Positions 9,157-16,978 of a DNA stretch of 64,000 nt are shown here, one piece after another. How positions within the stretch are numbered: the stretch's first letter is position 1; the number at the start of each line of letters is the position of its first letter. The notes beneath the pieces were generated by a model, which saw nothing but the letters and a program-made list of their open reading frames with translations, made no database searches and was not told where the DNA came from. Made by a program: the position numbers and the translations under genes. This stretch comes from an uncultured Eubacteriales bacterium (GTDB lineage: Bacteria > Bacillota > Clostridia > Oscillospirales > CAG-382), in NCBI GenBank assembly GCA_934502885.1, contig CAKSUT010000001.1, positions 186,001 to 250,000 on the forward strand, written 5' to 3'.

Positions 9157-11094
9157 TCACTTCAGCTCATCCGGCAGAGGGTACTTATGCGGAAGTCCGA
9201 GGTAGGCGATGCCTTTCTTGAACTTGTCGAGCTTGTCGGGGCTTTCACAGCGGTACGGGTGGAAGTGAAGCCAGCCGAGATCCTTGAAGTGATATGCTTC
9301 TTCGTCGCCGATGCCGCCGTCAAACGGCTGATACATTTCTATTCCCTCGTCAAGCTTCTCCTTGAGCTCATAAAGGTGTGCGGTGTAGACTTCACGGGGC
9401 GTACAGCCGTGTCTCTTGCACACGCCTGCGGCAATTCCGACCACCTCGCCAAGCTCGCCAAGGGTACGCATTACACGGATTGCCGAGAATGCAACGTGAG
9501 TTGTGCTGACTATTCTGCCGCCGAGAAAGAGGTTCGGCACGTCCTTTGAGTAAAGACAGCGGTACGGAACGGGATATGGCGTGACAATGCCTCTGTGGTA
9601 TGCGAACGAACGGAACGCCTCACCGAACTTCGCTTCATTCGTCGGTTCGGGAAAGTGCATATCGATGCTCCAGGTTATGCACGCCGTGCCGTCGTCGTGG
9701 GGTATGTGTTCCTCAAGATCCTGCTGACGAAGCACAATGTCTCCCTTTACACGGCAGCTCTCACGCTTGCCGCCGAACGGAGATACCCATTTGAGAGCAA
9801 GGTTTTTGTACTTCTCCCTATTCTGTGAGGTATTCTTCTGAAACGACCAGTTTGAATATATCGCACGCAAGCCGTAATCCCTTATGTACTCCGACTCGTT
9901 CACCATGTCGCGGCGGAAACCGGTCTCCTGCTCCCAGTCGCCCGAGGTGCAGTTGAGACACGACTCTTCGTCAATTCCGAGTCCCCAGTCGATGTCAGGA
10001 AAAGCGCTCTTTTCGCCGACGTCTTCGGAATACCAGCGTATAGAGTGCCCCATTACAATCCTCTGCGGCTCTTTTGGAGCAAGGCTTTCTCCGTATTCGC
10101 TCTCCGCCTCACGACCGTACATCGTCTCAGCTCCGGCAAGCCTTGCGACCGTTGCGTCTCCGGAACAGTCGGAAAACATTGCCGCACGGTATTCGGTCTT
10201 TTCGCCCGTGCGTATATTTGTCGTGATAACCGACGCAACACTTCCGTCCGACATAGTTATATCCGTTACCCTCTCACCGAGAGCGAGGTGGCGGTAGCTT
10301 GCGCACTCAAAGAAAAGATTCTTCTTGCGTCCGTCCTCGTAAAAGCTTGCGTCGTAGGTGTGGGGATAGCCCGATATCGAACCGACCGCACCGACCACGT
10401 TTCCGATGTTTTTGTACGGAGGAAGATTTATCATGCCGCCCATGCACACACGAATTTCGGAGCTGTTACAGCCGCCTAAAACCTCACGGTCGTTTATGAG
10501 AAGAGTCTTTACGCCGCTTCTTATCGCCGCATAAGCCGTGCATATTCCCGCTATGCCGCCCCCGACAACGATAAGGTCGTATTCCTCGCCGCACCGTTTT
10601 ACCTCTTTCCAACCGAGTCTCTTGCGGAGTGTTTCGGTCTCTGCTTTGTTTTGCGGTGACGGCGTTCTCTTTGGTGCTATGTACACTGCGTCGCATCTGC
10701 CGTTAAAGCCTGTGAGGTCACGAAGAGCAAGCGAATGTGTGCCTTTACAAAGCCTGAGATCTCCTGCCTTCTGCCACGCCCATTCTGCTCCGTTCGTGCC
10801 GAGTACGGCGTCAAGCTCTGTCCCGTCGACAACCGCTTTAAACTTTCCGGCGGAGTCCTTTACGCCCCACACGGCAGTCCAGTCATGTGTGAGAATATAC
10901 ACCGAGTATCCGCCGTCCTCCGCTGTAAACTCCGTCTCGGCGTCTTTTACGGGAATACCCATTCCGTGCGCCATGATATACGCCGAACCGATATTTTCCA
11001 TGGATTGGCTGTCGATTACCCATCCGCCGAGGTTTTTAAAGCTCTCAGCTTCAATGAATATTTCACCGTTTGAGATACTTGTACAGTTACTCAT
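9157..11094 (-). CDS. FAD-dependent oxidoreductase with N-terminal jelly-roll-like domain
   Basis: 645 residues. Residues 1 to about 150 (FIEAESFKNLGGWVIDS onward) resemble the carbohydrate-binding-like domain found ahead of some FAD_oxidored proteins annotated near xanthan lyases. A Rossmann FAD site follows (YDLIVVGGGIAGICTA, then LGGCNSSEIRVCMGG). The C-terminal pattern VPNLFLGGRIVSTTHVAF is typical of the family. No signal peptide is visible, so it is probably cytoplasmic. The ATG at 11094 is chosen because AAAGGAAA precedes it; a longer frame to 11136 would run into the araC gene, whose stop is one base away. It is the last gene of an SDR-araC-oxidoreductase operon. Oxidation of a sugar or glycoside is plausible but not shown. 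Confidence 0.85.
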   Translation of the reverse strand: MSNCTSISNGEIFIEAESFKNLGGWVIDSQSMENIGSAYIMAHGMGIPVKDAETEFTAEDGGYSVYILTHDWTAVWGVKDSAGKFKAVVDGTELDAVLGTNGAEWAWQKAGDLRLCKGTHSLALRDLTGFNGRCDAVYIAPKRTPSPQNKAETETLRKRLGWKEVKRCGEEYDLIVVGGGIAGICTAYAAIRSGVKTLLINDREVLGGCNSSEIRVCMGGMINLPPYKNIGNVVGAVGSISGYPHTYDASFYEDGRKKNLFFECASYRHLALGERVTDITMSDGSVASVITTNIRTGEKTEYRAAMFSDCSGDATVARLAGAETMYGREAESEYGESLAPKEPQRIVMGHSIRWYSEDVGEKSAFPDIDWGLGIDEESCLNCTSGDWEQETGFRRDMVNESEYIRDYGLRAIYSNWSFQKNTSQNREKYKNLALKWVSPFGGKRESCRVKGDIVLRQQDLEEHIPHDDGTACITWSIDMHFPEPTNEAKFGEAFRSFAYHRGIVTPYPVPYRCLYSKDVPNLFLGGRIVSTTHVAFSAIRVMRTLGELGEVVGIAAGVCKRHGCTPREVYTAHLYELKEKLDEGIEMYQPFDGGIGDEEAYHFKDLGWLHFHPYRCESPDKLDKFKKGIAYLGLPHKYPLPDELK

Positions 11095-11095
11095 T

Positions 11096-11911
11096 TCAGT
11101 TTCCTTTCTTAATGGGAATATGTATCTCCCATTCAAATCCGTCCTCGCTCATATCAGACGGAAAAACTTCAATATTCGGCACATCGGTGCGTTTTTCGTA
11201 CGAAACCGACGGAAGCCAGTAGTCGTTTATGTTTCTGTAAAAACAATTGACGTATGAGTCGTCGGTGGAATTGAGACGGAATATTGCCCATGTGCTTTTC
11301 GGGATAACAACCGTGTCGCCAACCGTGCATTCGGGTGAGCCTATGTGACAGCGCACATAACCGTCGCCGTTTTCGTACACGGCATAGAGTCTTTCGCTTT
11401 GCGATACGGCATTCTCGGCAATATCCGAGGCGTAGAAGCCGTCCCACACGCCCTCACAGCACTCCGTGTCGTCGATTTCCGACACCGCCGAATAACCCGT
11501 AACCTCAAACTGCGGCTTTTCGGATATCGTAACGGTAAGGTCGAAGCCTCCGCCGACGGTTATCTCCGTATTCAGTCTCGTGAGCGTCTTGAAGCTTGCG
11601 GCTCCGTTTACCGCCTCCGTCGGCGATATGCCGTGAAACTCACGAAACGCTCTTGAAAATGAGGACGGTGAGTCGTAACCGTACTTTACGGCAAGCTCGG
11701 TAATACTTCTTTTTCCGTCACGAAGCTCCTCGGCGGCAATTGAGAGCCTGCGCTTCCTTATGTACTCGCCTATCGGTATCTTCGCAAGGAACGAGAAAAT
11801 GCGCCGAAGCTCATAATTTGAAAGATTTGCCTTTCTCGCAAGCTCATCGATATCAATTTCACCGTCAAGTCCGTTCTCTATGTCGGCGATAATATCCTTG
11901 AAATCGTACAT
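11096..11911 (-). CDS. AraC-family regulator, N-terminal HTH plus GyrI-like effector domain
   Basis: 271 residues in the order of Rob-type regulators, not AraC itself: a double HTH first (about 10-110, with LARKANLSNYELRRIF and ITELAVKYGYDSPSSFSRAF), then a GyrI-like small-molecule-binding domain (about 118-270). It starts 9 bases after the SDR gene and ends one base before the FAD oxidoreductase, which indicates translational coupling. It probably senses a compound handled by its operon partners and controls the operon; the ligand is unknown. Confidence 0.88.
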   Translation of the reverse strand: MYDFKDIIADIENGLDGEIDIDELARKANLSNYELRRIFSFLAKIPIGEYIRKRRLSIAAEELRDGKRSITELAVKYGYDSPSSFSRAFREFHGISPTEAVNGAASFKTLTRLNTEITVGGGFDLTVTISEKPQFEVTGYSAVSEIDDTECCEGVWDGFYASDIAENAVSQSERLYAVYENGDGYVRCHIGSPECTVGDTVVIPKSTWAIFRLNSTDDSYVNCFYRNINDYWLPSVSYEKRTDVPNIEVFPSDMSEDGFEWEIHIPIKKGN

Positions 11912-11920
11912 GGCGTCACC

Positions 11921-12625
11921 TTAAAGCGGCTGTACGTCCTGAGACGTACCCCACACTGTCATTTCCTCGACGACCACTCCGCTCGGCTGATTTGCGGCGT
12001 AAAATATCGCATTTGCAATGTCTTCTGCGGTAAGCGTCTGATTCTCTTCACCGATGCCGGCGCCTGACTGAAATCCCGTGCTTGCCGCCGCCGGAATTAT
12101 ACAAGTTGCCTTTGCGCCGTAAGGACGAAGCTCGACGTAGAGTCCCTTTGTGAAGTTGAGTACGCCGGCTTTTGCCGCGGCGTACACCGACCATCCGCCC
12201 CAACAATGGCGTGCGCAAACGGAGGAAATATTGATTATAGTGCCTTCGTGCTGTTCTTTCATAAGCGCACCGAAAAGCTTTGATCCGTACATAACGCTTG
12301 CAAGGTTGAGGGCAAGTGCCTTGTCTATGTCCTCGGGTGTCTGTTCTGAAACGTCCGCAATGCGCACACCGCCGCCGGCGTTGTTTACGAGAACGTCTAT
12401 CTTGCCGAACTTTGCCGTGACATCATTATAAAAGCTTTCCCACTCGGCATAGCTTGTAACGTCAAGCTTATAACCGGCGTCAAAGCCGTTTTCCTCGGTG
12501 ACTTTGCGCACCTTTTCGGCGTTTCTCGAGGCAATTATGACAGTGTCGCCGTTCTCCTTGAATTTCTTTGCCGCAGCAAGACCGTAGCCGCTTGTGGCAC
12601 CTGTAATTACAACTGTTTTACTCAT
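11921..12625 (-). CDS. Short-chain dehydrogenase/reductase (SDR)
   Basis: A 234-residue classical SDR, probably NAD(P)H-dependent. The cofactor motif TGATSGYG is at residues 8-15. NNAG, the catalytic Ser in NISS, and YAAAK (Tyr and Lys of the active site) follow in normal order and spacing. The start ATG has GGAGG about 6 bases upstream. It is the first gene of a three-gene reverse operon with a consensus-like promoter. The Arg/Asn pattern after the first strand (ASRNAEK) is compatible with NADPH preference. The substrate is not predictable. The neighbouring FAD oxidoreductase suggests paired redox steps on one metabolite, for example a keto-sugar, but this is inference. Confidence 0.93.
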   Translation of the reverse strand: MSKTVVITGATSGYGLAAAKKFKENGDTVIIASRNAEKVRKVTEENGFDAGYKLDVTSYAEWESFYNDVTAKFGKIDVLVNNAGGGVRIADVSEQTPEDIDKALALNLASVMYGSKLFGALMKEQHEGTIINISSVCARHCWGGWSVYAAAKAGVLNFTKGLYVELRPYGAKATCIIPAAASTGFQSGAGIGEENQTLTAEDIANAIFYAANQPSGVVVEEMTVWGTSQDVQPL

Positions 12626-12666
12626 GATAAACCTCCGTATTTGTCTTTTAATATAGTCTCAAGGAC

Positions 12667-12695
12667 AGTATACCACAATCGGTGAAAACTTTCAT
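12667..12695 (-). promoter_or_regulatory. Promoter of the SDR-araC-oxidoreductase operon
   Basis: On the reverse strand: -35 ATGAAA at 12690-12695, 17-base spacer, extended -10 TGGTATACT with TATACT at 12667-12672. Confidence 0.7.
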
Positions 12696-12736
12696 TACAT
12701 TTCTTGTACTTTTGTGTTGCAAAGGCGAAAAACTTC

Positions 12737-12765
12737 TTGACATATTCCGCGTATTGCTTTATAAT
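12737..12765 (+). promoter_or_regulatory. Promoter of the RluA-family gene
   Basis: TTGACA at 12737-12742, 17-base spacer, TATAAT at 12760-12765. Both boxes are consensus, and the pair is divergent to the SDR promoter. Confidence 0.92.
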
Positions 12766-12797
12766 GTTGACATTACTACTAAAGACAGGCAGTGTAA

Positions 12798-13688
12798 ATG
12801 GAAAAGATAATCAACATAACCGTAAACGGCGAAACAGACGGAAAACGCATAAAAGACTTGCTTACATACACTCTCAGACTCTCGGGTAACAACATAAAGA
12901 AGTTAAAATTTCACGGCAAAATACTGAAAAACGGAGAAAACGCCGCCGTCCGTGACGAGCTTTCGGTCGGCGACAAGATAACGCTTGTGTTCCCCGACGA
13001 ACGCTCGGAGAGTATCGTTCCGTCCGACATACCGATAGAGGTTATTTACGAGGACGACGACGTACTTGCCGTAAACAAGCCCTCCGCAATGCCGACTCAT
13101 CCGAGTGCCGGTCACCGTGACGACACGCTTGCAAACGCAGTCATGTACAGATACGGCGGAAGCTTTGTCTTTCGCCCCATAACAAGACTTGACGGCGACA
13201 CGACGGGAACGGTTCTCATAGCGAAGAATGCCGCAAGCGGAAGCAGGCTCTGTGCAGATATAGCCGCAGGAAAATTACATAAAAGCTACGTTGCTCTTTG
13301 CGTCGGAGTGCCGAAAGAAAGTTCCGGGACAATCGACGCACCTATAGGTCGTGCCGACGGCAGTATAATCAAGCACACAATACGCGCGGACGGAGCGGAG
13401 GCGGTGACGAAGTACGAGGTTATATCGCAATCGCAAAGCGGTGCATATTCGCTCATAAGAGCATACCCCATAACCGGCAGAACGCACCAGATAAGAATAC
13501 ATCTTGCAAGCATCGGCTGTCCGATATACGGCGATTTTCTTTACGGAGAGGAAATACCGGGAGTGCGGACTCTCCTTCACTGCGAGTCGGTTACCTTCCC
13601 CCACCCGTCCGACGGACATCCGGTAAAGGTCACGTCCGAAATACCGCCCGATATGCGTAAAATGACCGTAAAGCTTAACCTTGCATGA
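12798..13688 (+). CDS. RluA-family pseudouridine synthase
   Basis: 296 residues that isomerise specific uridines in rRNA or tRNA to pseudouridine. An S4-like N-terminal region (about 1-75, RIKDLLTYTLRLSGNNIKKL) precedes the catalytic domain (about 85-290). The diagnostic motif is RLDGDTTGTVLIAKN, where the Asp after RLD is in the catalytic loop. AVNKPSAMPTHPS, PITGRTHQIRIHL and GDFLYGEE are the other family signatures. The ATG at 12798 follows a weak AGGCAG site. The gene is monocistronic between its own promoter and a strong terminator. Which RNA position it modifies (RluD-, RluC- or YlyB-like) cannot be told from the sequence alone. Confidence 0.93.
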   Translation: MEKIINITVNGETDGKRIKDLLTYTLRLSGNNIKKLKFHGKILKNGENAAVRDELSVGDKITLVFPDERSESIVPSDIPIEVIYEDDDVLAVNKPSAMPTHPSAGHRDDTLANAVMYRYGGSFVFRPITRLDGDTTGTVLIAKNAASGSRLCADIAAGKLHKSYVALCVGVPKESSGTIDAPIGRADGSIIKHTIRADGAEAVTKYEVISQSQSGAYSLIRAYPITGRTHQIRIHLASIGCPIYGDFLYGEEIPGVRTLLHCESVTFPHPSDGHPVKVTSEIPPDMRKMTVKLNLA

Positions 13689-13693
13689 CAAAT

Positions 13694-13731
13694 GGCGGAC
13701 CGTGTACTCAGCGGTCCGCCGCAGTTCTTTT
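13694..13731. terminator. Terminator between convergent genes
   Basis: Stem GGCGGACCG/CGGTCCGCC (13694-13702, 13712-13720) followed by an interrupted T-rich tract. Confidence 0.75.
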
Positions 13732-13743
13732 ATTATATTACTG

Positions 13744-15255
13744 TCAGCCGTTGTAGTTTTTTCTGCGACCGAAACCGATGAAGTTGCTCTTCGGTTTTTC
13801 GCCGATAGACGGAATCGTGCGGAAGGACTGTCCGATATTTAAACCGTTTTCATCCAGCCTTCTCTGAAGAGAGGCAACATCGATGTCTCTTACGTATTTT
13901 CCGCTGTTTGCGCACATTGCGGCGGCAGTACCGGCGGCTTCGCCGAGAGACATACAGCACATCACAAGACGTGTTCCGGATTGCCCGGGGACATCTGCGG
14001 AAATGTTTCTGCCGGCAGAAAGCAAGTTGTTCAGCTTTATGGGAACAAGACTTCTGTAAGGAATGTCATACCAGAACTCGCCATCGGGTACAAGGTCTAT
14101 CATATTGACTCTGGGCAGATCGTCCTCCGGCGGTAATTGAGTACCCCATCCGGCTCGGTTTGAGATATATGCCTCTCTGCCGTCTGGAAGAGTACCCTTA
14201 AACCATTTAAGATTACCGGGGGCTGTAAAACCATGAATATCAAAGCCGTGCTGACTTATAGTAATAACATCGTCAAAACGTCTTGCATATGCAATGTCCA
14301 TTCCCGTAAAAATATATTCACCCTTGATGCGGCGGCTTTCTCTTACGCCGAGAAGTGTCCCTGTGTAACTAAGGTAGGAGTTTTCAAATCCGGGTACGTT
14401 TTCCCTGATGAATTCGGCGAGTATGGCACACTGTTCTCTGCCCTCTGTGTACATTCTCGTTAAATCTTCATTATCGGTAGGGCGACAGTTACGCGAATGT
14501 GCGAGACAAACACCGACCTCATCCATTCCGCAATGCTCCGGACGCGAGGGGATGTGCGTCATCCAGTTTATGTGGTTGTCAATTTCGTAGGACAGCTTCC
14601 CCTCCGCAAGGGATTTTTTGATTAAATCTACCCACTTCGGGTCATTTTGACGCAGGTCACTTGCCGCATATTTATCAAAATCAACTCCACCGAGGACAAA
14701 ATCGAGCGAGCATCCCATTGAAATGCCATCCTCTGTGCGACCGCTCATTGTTTCGGCCCCGGCAAGGAAGGCAACGTCAGAGTCTCCGGTCGCATCAACG
14801 AATGTCTTGCCCAGTATTGCACGCAAGCCTCTTTTCGTATATATAACAACTCCCTTTAAATCGTCTCCGTCAACCACAGCATCAATAACGGGCGTAACAA
14901 GAAGAACTTTTACGCCTGCTTCGGTCATCATTCTGTCGAGAATCAGCTTGTGCTTTTCAGGATCTGTATTATTATGCTTAAGACCGCCTATTTCGGTTAT
15001 CCTCTTGTAAAAATCAGCACCTACGCCCGAAGCAAAATCAAGGGGAATATTAACAATTCCAAATGTTGCCAGTCCCCCGAGACCGCTCGTGTTTTCAATA
15101 ATGATGGTCGAAGCTCCGTTTTTCGCCGCGGCAAGTGCCGCACCGCAGCCTGCCATGCCGCCCCCCGCAACAACAACATCGTACTCACCCATTACAGGTA
15201 TTTTTCTCTCGTCCTTGCTTATCAGACAACCGTTTTTTACATTAAATTCAATCAT
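13744..15255 (-). CDS. FAD-dependent oxidoreductase (FAD_oxidored family)
   Basis: 503 residues. The N-terminal Rossmann motif is VVVAGGGMAGCGAALAAA at about 27-44, followed by LGGLATFGIVN. VDATGDSDVAFLAGAET and LLSAGRNISADVPGQSG mark the family, and ESRRIKGEYIFTG is another block conserved with such enzymes. No signal peptide is seen. Its ATG overlaps the stop of the upstream ferredoxin by four bases (ATGA), so the two are translationally coupled, and a strong AAAGGAGG site lies inside the ferredoxin end. The pair suggests that electrons pass between FAD and the iron-sulphur protein. It is paralogous to the enzyme at 9157-11094 but lacks that protein's N-terminal domain. The substrate is unknown. 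Confidence 0.88.
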   Translation of the reverse strand: MIEFNVKNGCLISKDERKIPVMGEYDVVVAGGGMAGCGAALAAAKNGASTIIIENTSGLGGLATFGIVNIPLDFASGVGADFYKRITEIGGLKHNNTDPEKHKLILDRMMTEAGVKVLLVTPVIDAVVDGDDLKGVVIYTKRGLRAILGKTFVDATGDSDVAFLAGAETMSGRTEDGISMGCSLDFVLGGVDFDKYAASDLRQNDPKWVDLIKKSLAEGKLSYEIDNHINWMTHIPSRPEHCGMDEVGVCLAHSRNCRPTDNEDLTRMYTEGREQCAILAEFIRENVPGFENSYLSYTGTLLGVRESRRIKGEYIFTGMDIAYARRFDDVITISQHGFDIHGFTAPGNLKWFKGTLPDGREAYISNRAGWGTQLPPEDDLPRVNMIDLVPDGEFWYDIPYRSLVPIKLNNLLSAGRNISADVPGQSGTRLVMCCMSLGEAAGTAAAMCANSGKYVRDIDVASLQRRLDENGLNIGQSFRTIPSIGEKPKSNFIGFGRRKNYNG

Positions 15256-15446
15256 TTTTCTTCCTCCTTTATGGGTATAATTGCTTCGGCTTGACAGCAG
15301 TCATAGCATCTTCCGCAACCGAGACACTTTTCGGTATCAATCCTCGCCGAGACATTTTCGATTATTTCGACCGCTCCGATCGGGCACTGCGATACGCACA
15401 TCAGGCACAACACACACCCTCCGCCAACCTTGTACTTTACTTTCAT
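15252..15446 (-). CDS. Small 2[4Fe-4S] ferredoxin-like protein
   Basis: 64 residues with two cluster motifs. The first is Cys11, 14, 17 and 21 followed by Pro (CVLCLMCVSQCP). The second is Cys41, 44, 47 and 51, with an extra Cys50 and Gln in place of the usual Pro. This is bacterial ferredoxin architecture. AGGAGGTG lies just upstream of the ATG. It is the first gene of a two-gene operon and most likely serves as the electron partner of the FAD oxidoreductase it overlaps. The missing second Pro and the CC pair are small departures from the standard motif. Confidence 0.9.
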   Translation of the reverse strand: MKVKYKVGGGCVLCLMCVSQCPIGAVEIIENVSARIDTEKCLGCGRCYDCCQAEAIIPIKEEEK

Positions 15447-15480
15447 AGCAACACCTCCTCAATCTCTCGAAGTTACCTAT

Positions 15481-15509
15481 ATTATAACATTTGGCGCAAG
15501 TCAAGTAAA
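15481..15509 (-). promoter_or_regulatory. Promoter of the ferredoxin-oxidoreductase operon
   Basis: Reverse strand: TTTACT at 15504-15509, 17-base spacer, TATAAT at 15481-15486. The -35 lies within the inverted-repeat half-site at 15498-15509. Confidence 0.75.
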
Positions 15510-15558
15510 TATCCTATAATCGCATTATATTGAACTATTTTATCATTTTACTTGACTT
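15498..15558. promoter_or_regulatory. Perfect 12-bp inverted repeat over two divergent -35 regions (putative AraC operator)
   Basis: AAGTCAAGTAAA (15498-15509) and its exact reverse complement TTTACTTGACTT (15547-15558) each cover the -35 box of one of two divergent promoters, with 37 bases between them. The placement fits binding of the adjacent AraC-type regulator (15605-16402) to control both directions. Confidence 0.7.
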
Positions 15559-15580
15559 CAATGCAATTTCGGTGTATAAT
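15552..15580 (+). promoter_or_regulatory. Promoter of the araC-type gene
   Basis: TTGACT at 15552-15557, 17-base spacer, TATAAT at 15575-15580. Confidence 0.88.
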
Positions 15581-15604
15581 GTCCTTAAAAAGGGGTGCGA
15601 AAAA

Positions 15605-16402
15605 ATGATAATAAAAAGCATATGTGCCGCAGAGAAAGAGTCGTTTTCTCTCATTAACATTTCTTCCGTAAAGCAAACTCCTGTCTGGAAAAATCTTACA
15701 TCTCAGCCAGCGGCAGGTGGACGTAAGCTGAACGGTTTTTTACTTATAACCGAAGGTAAATGCAGATATGCGTGGTACGGCAACGAAGTACATCTTACCC
15801 ACGGAAGCCTGATATATTTACCGACAGGTTCATGTCATTCCGTAACGGTCGAAGAGGAACCTTTTTCGTACTATCGCATAAGCTTCGATATGCTCCGAAA
15901 TGAAAATGCGGAGCGAATTGTCTTTTCCGAGACGCCGCAGCTTGTCGAACACAACGTCGGACGTGAATTTGCAGGACTTTGTTACGATCTTATGCATGTT
16001 ACGGCTTCGATTGACGGAAGCTTCTCGGCAATATCAATAATGGCGGCTTTTCTTGAACGTGTAAAATCGTTCACCGTCAGAAGCTCATATGGCAGAGTCG
16101 GAAACGCTGTCAGGTATATTGACGGCAATTTTTCCGAAAATACCGATGCCGAGGTTCTTGCAAGAATGTGCTGCCTATGTGTTGCCCAATTTTATCGGCT
16201 GTTTAAGAAAGAGGTCGGTATGACTCCCGTAGAATACCGCAATAGGCTTCGTATAAACCGTGCGAAAAGGCTTCTCGACGATCCCGAGCTTCCGATATAC
16301 GAAATTGCCTCCATGGTCGGATTTGAAAGCGCAAGCTACTTTAACCGTATCTACAAACGGTATACGGGAGACTCCCCGGGGGTCGGACGAAACGCAAAAT
16401 AA
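15605..16402 (+). CDS. AraC-family transcriptional regulator, divergent to the FAD oxidoreductase operon
   Basis: 265 residues: a cupin-like sensor half (about 1-150, with GSLIYLPTGSCHSVTV and the first strand GFLLITEGKCRY) followed by a C-terminal double HTH (about 165-262, LARMCCLCVAQFYRLFKKEVGMTP and IASMVGFESASYFNRIYKRY). The ATG at 15605 is chosen over an upstream in-frame codon at 15530, because AGGGGTG precedes it and 15530 lies upstream of the promoter. It probably activates the divergent ferredoxin-oxidoreductase operon through the inverted repeat between them. The ligand is presumably a sugar; this is inference. Confidence 0.9.
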   Translation: MIIKSICAAEKESFSLINISSVKQTPVWKNLTSQPAAGGRKLNGFLLITEGKCRYAWYGNEVHLTHGSLIYLPTGSCHSVTVEEEPFSYYRISFDMLRNENAERIVFSETPQLVEHNVGREFAGLCYDLMHVTASIDGSFSAISIMAAFLERVKSFTVRSSYGRVGNAVRYIDGNFSENTDAEVLARMCCLCVAQFYRLFKKEVGMTPVEYRNRLRINRAKRLLDDPELPIYEIASMVGFESASYFNRIYKRYTGDSPGVGRNAK

Positions 16403-16403
16403 C

Positions 16404-16433
16404 AAAGAATCCCCATAGCCACGGGGATTCTTT
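16404..16433. terminator. Bidirectional terminator
   Basis: Perfect stem AAAGAATCCCC/GGGGATTCTTT between convergent genes. Confidence 0.88.
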
Positions 16434-16464
16434 CTATACTGTTACCAAATTTCGACATAATAAA

Positions 16465-16887
16465 TCATACAAACTTAAAGAGATTAAGTCCGGTATCCTC
16501 GTCCGCAAATCTGTCAACACGACCGTCTATGACGTTTATTATCATTTCGCAGGTTGCGCTGACGACCGCTCTGTTGAGATGACCGCCGAAAACCTCACCC
16601 TTATCGTTTCCGGCGCTCATGTGAAAATGAGCGTAAAACCCGTCGTTCATGGTATTTATCGTGCCGGTAAGCGACGATATTTCAAAGCTGCCTTTAAAAG
16701 AATTTGCGTAATACTTTTTCTCTTCCGTGTTGTAGACACCGACGGTAAAATCATTTGTCGCTCCGAGAGCGTTTACCGAAGCAAGCTTTATACTTTCGCA
16801 AAGCGCAAGTTCTTTGACCTTTTGGAGAATTTCCTCGCCCTTGTCTATTCTTGCGACAATCGTATTTCCGAATCTTTTGTATTCCAT
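16465..16887 (-). CDS. PPC/DUF296 domain protein
   Basis: 140 residues covering a single PPC (DUF296) domain, the fold also found in plant AT-hook proteins but here without an AT-hook. The family blocks are LASVNALGATNDFTVGVY, HFHMSAGNDKGEVFGGHL and ATCEMII. The His residues of HFH and GGHL form the metal site in solved family members. The ATG has GGAGGT upstream, and TATAAT (reverse, 16917-16922) is the probable -10. Bacterial PPC proteins form trimers of uncertain function; a role in DNA binding is often written but unproven. No partner gene is evident. Confidence 0.87.
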   Translation of the reverse strand: MEYKRFGNTIVARIDKGEEILQKVKELALCESIKLASVNALGATNDFTVGVYNTEEKKYYANSFKGSFEISSLTGTINTMNDGFYAHFHMSAGNDKGEVFGGHLNRAVVSATCEMIINVIDGRVDRFADEDTGLNLFKFV

Positions 16888-16978
16888 ATTTACCTCCGAA
16901 TTTGTTTTAATGAGTGATTATAAACCGAAAATATAAAAAGAGACCGAATGAAATGTCCGAATCAGACCGATTGCACTT

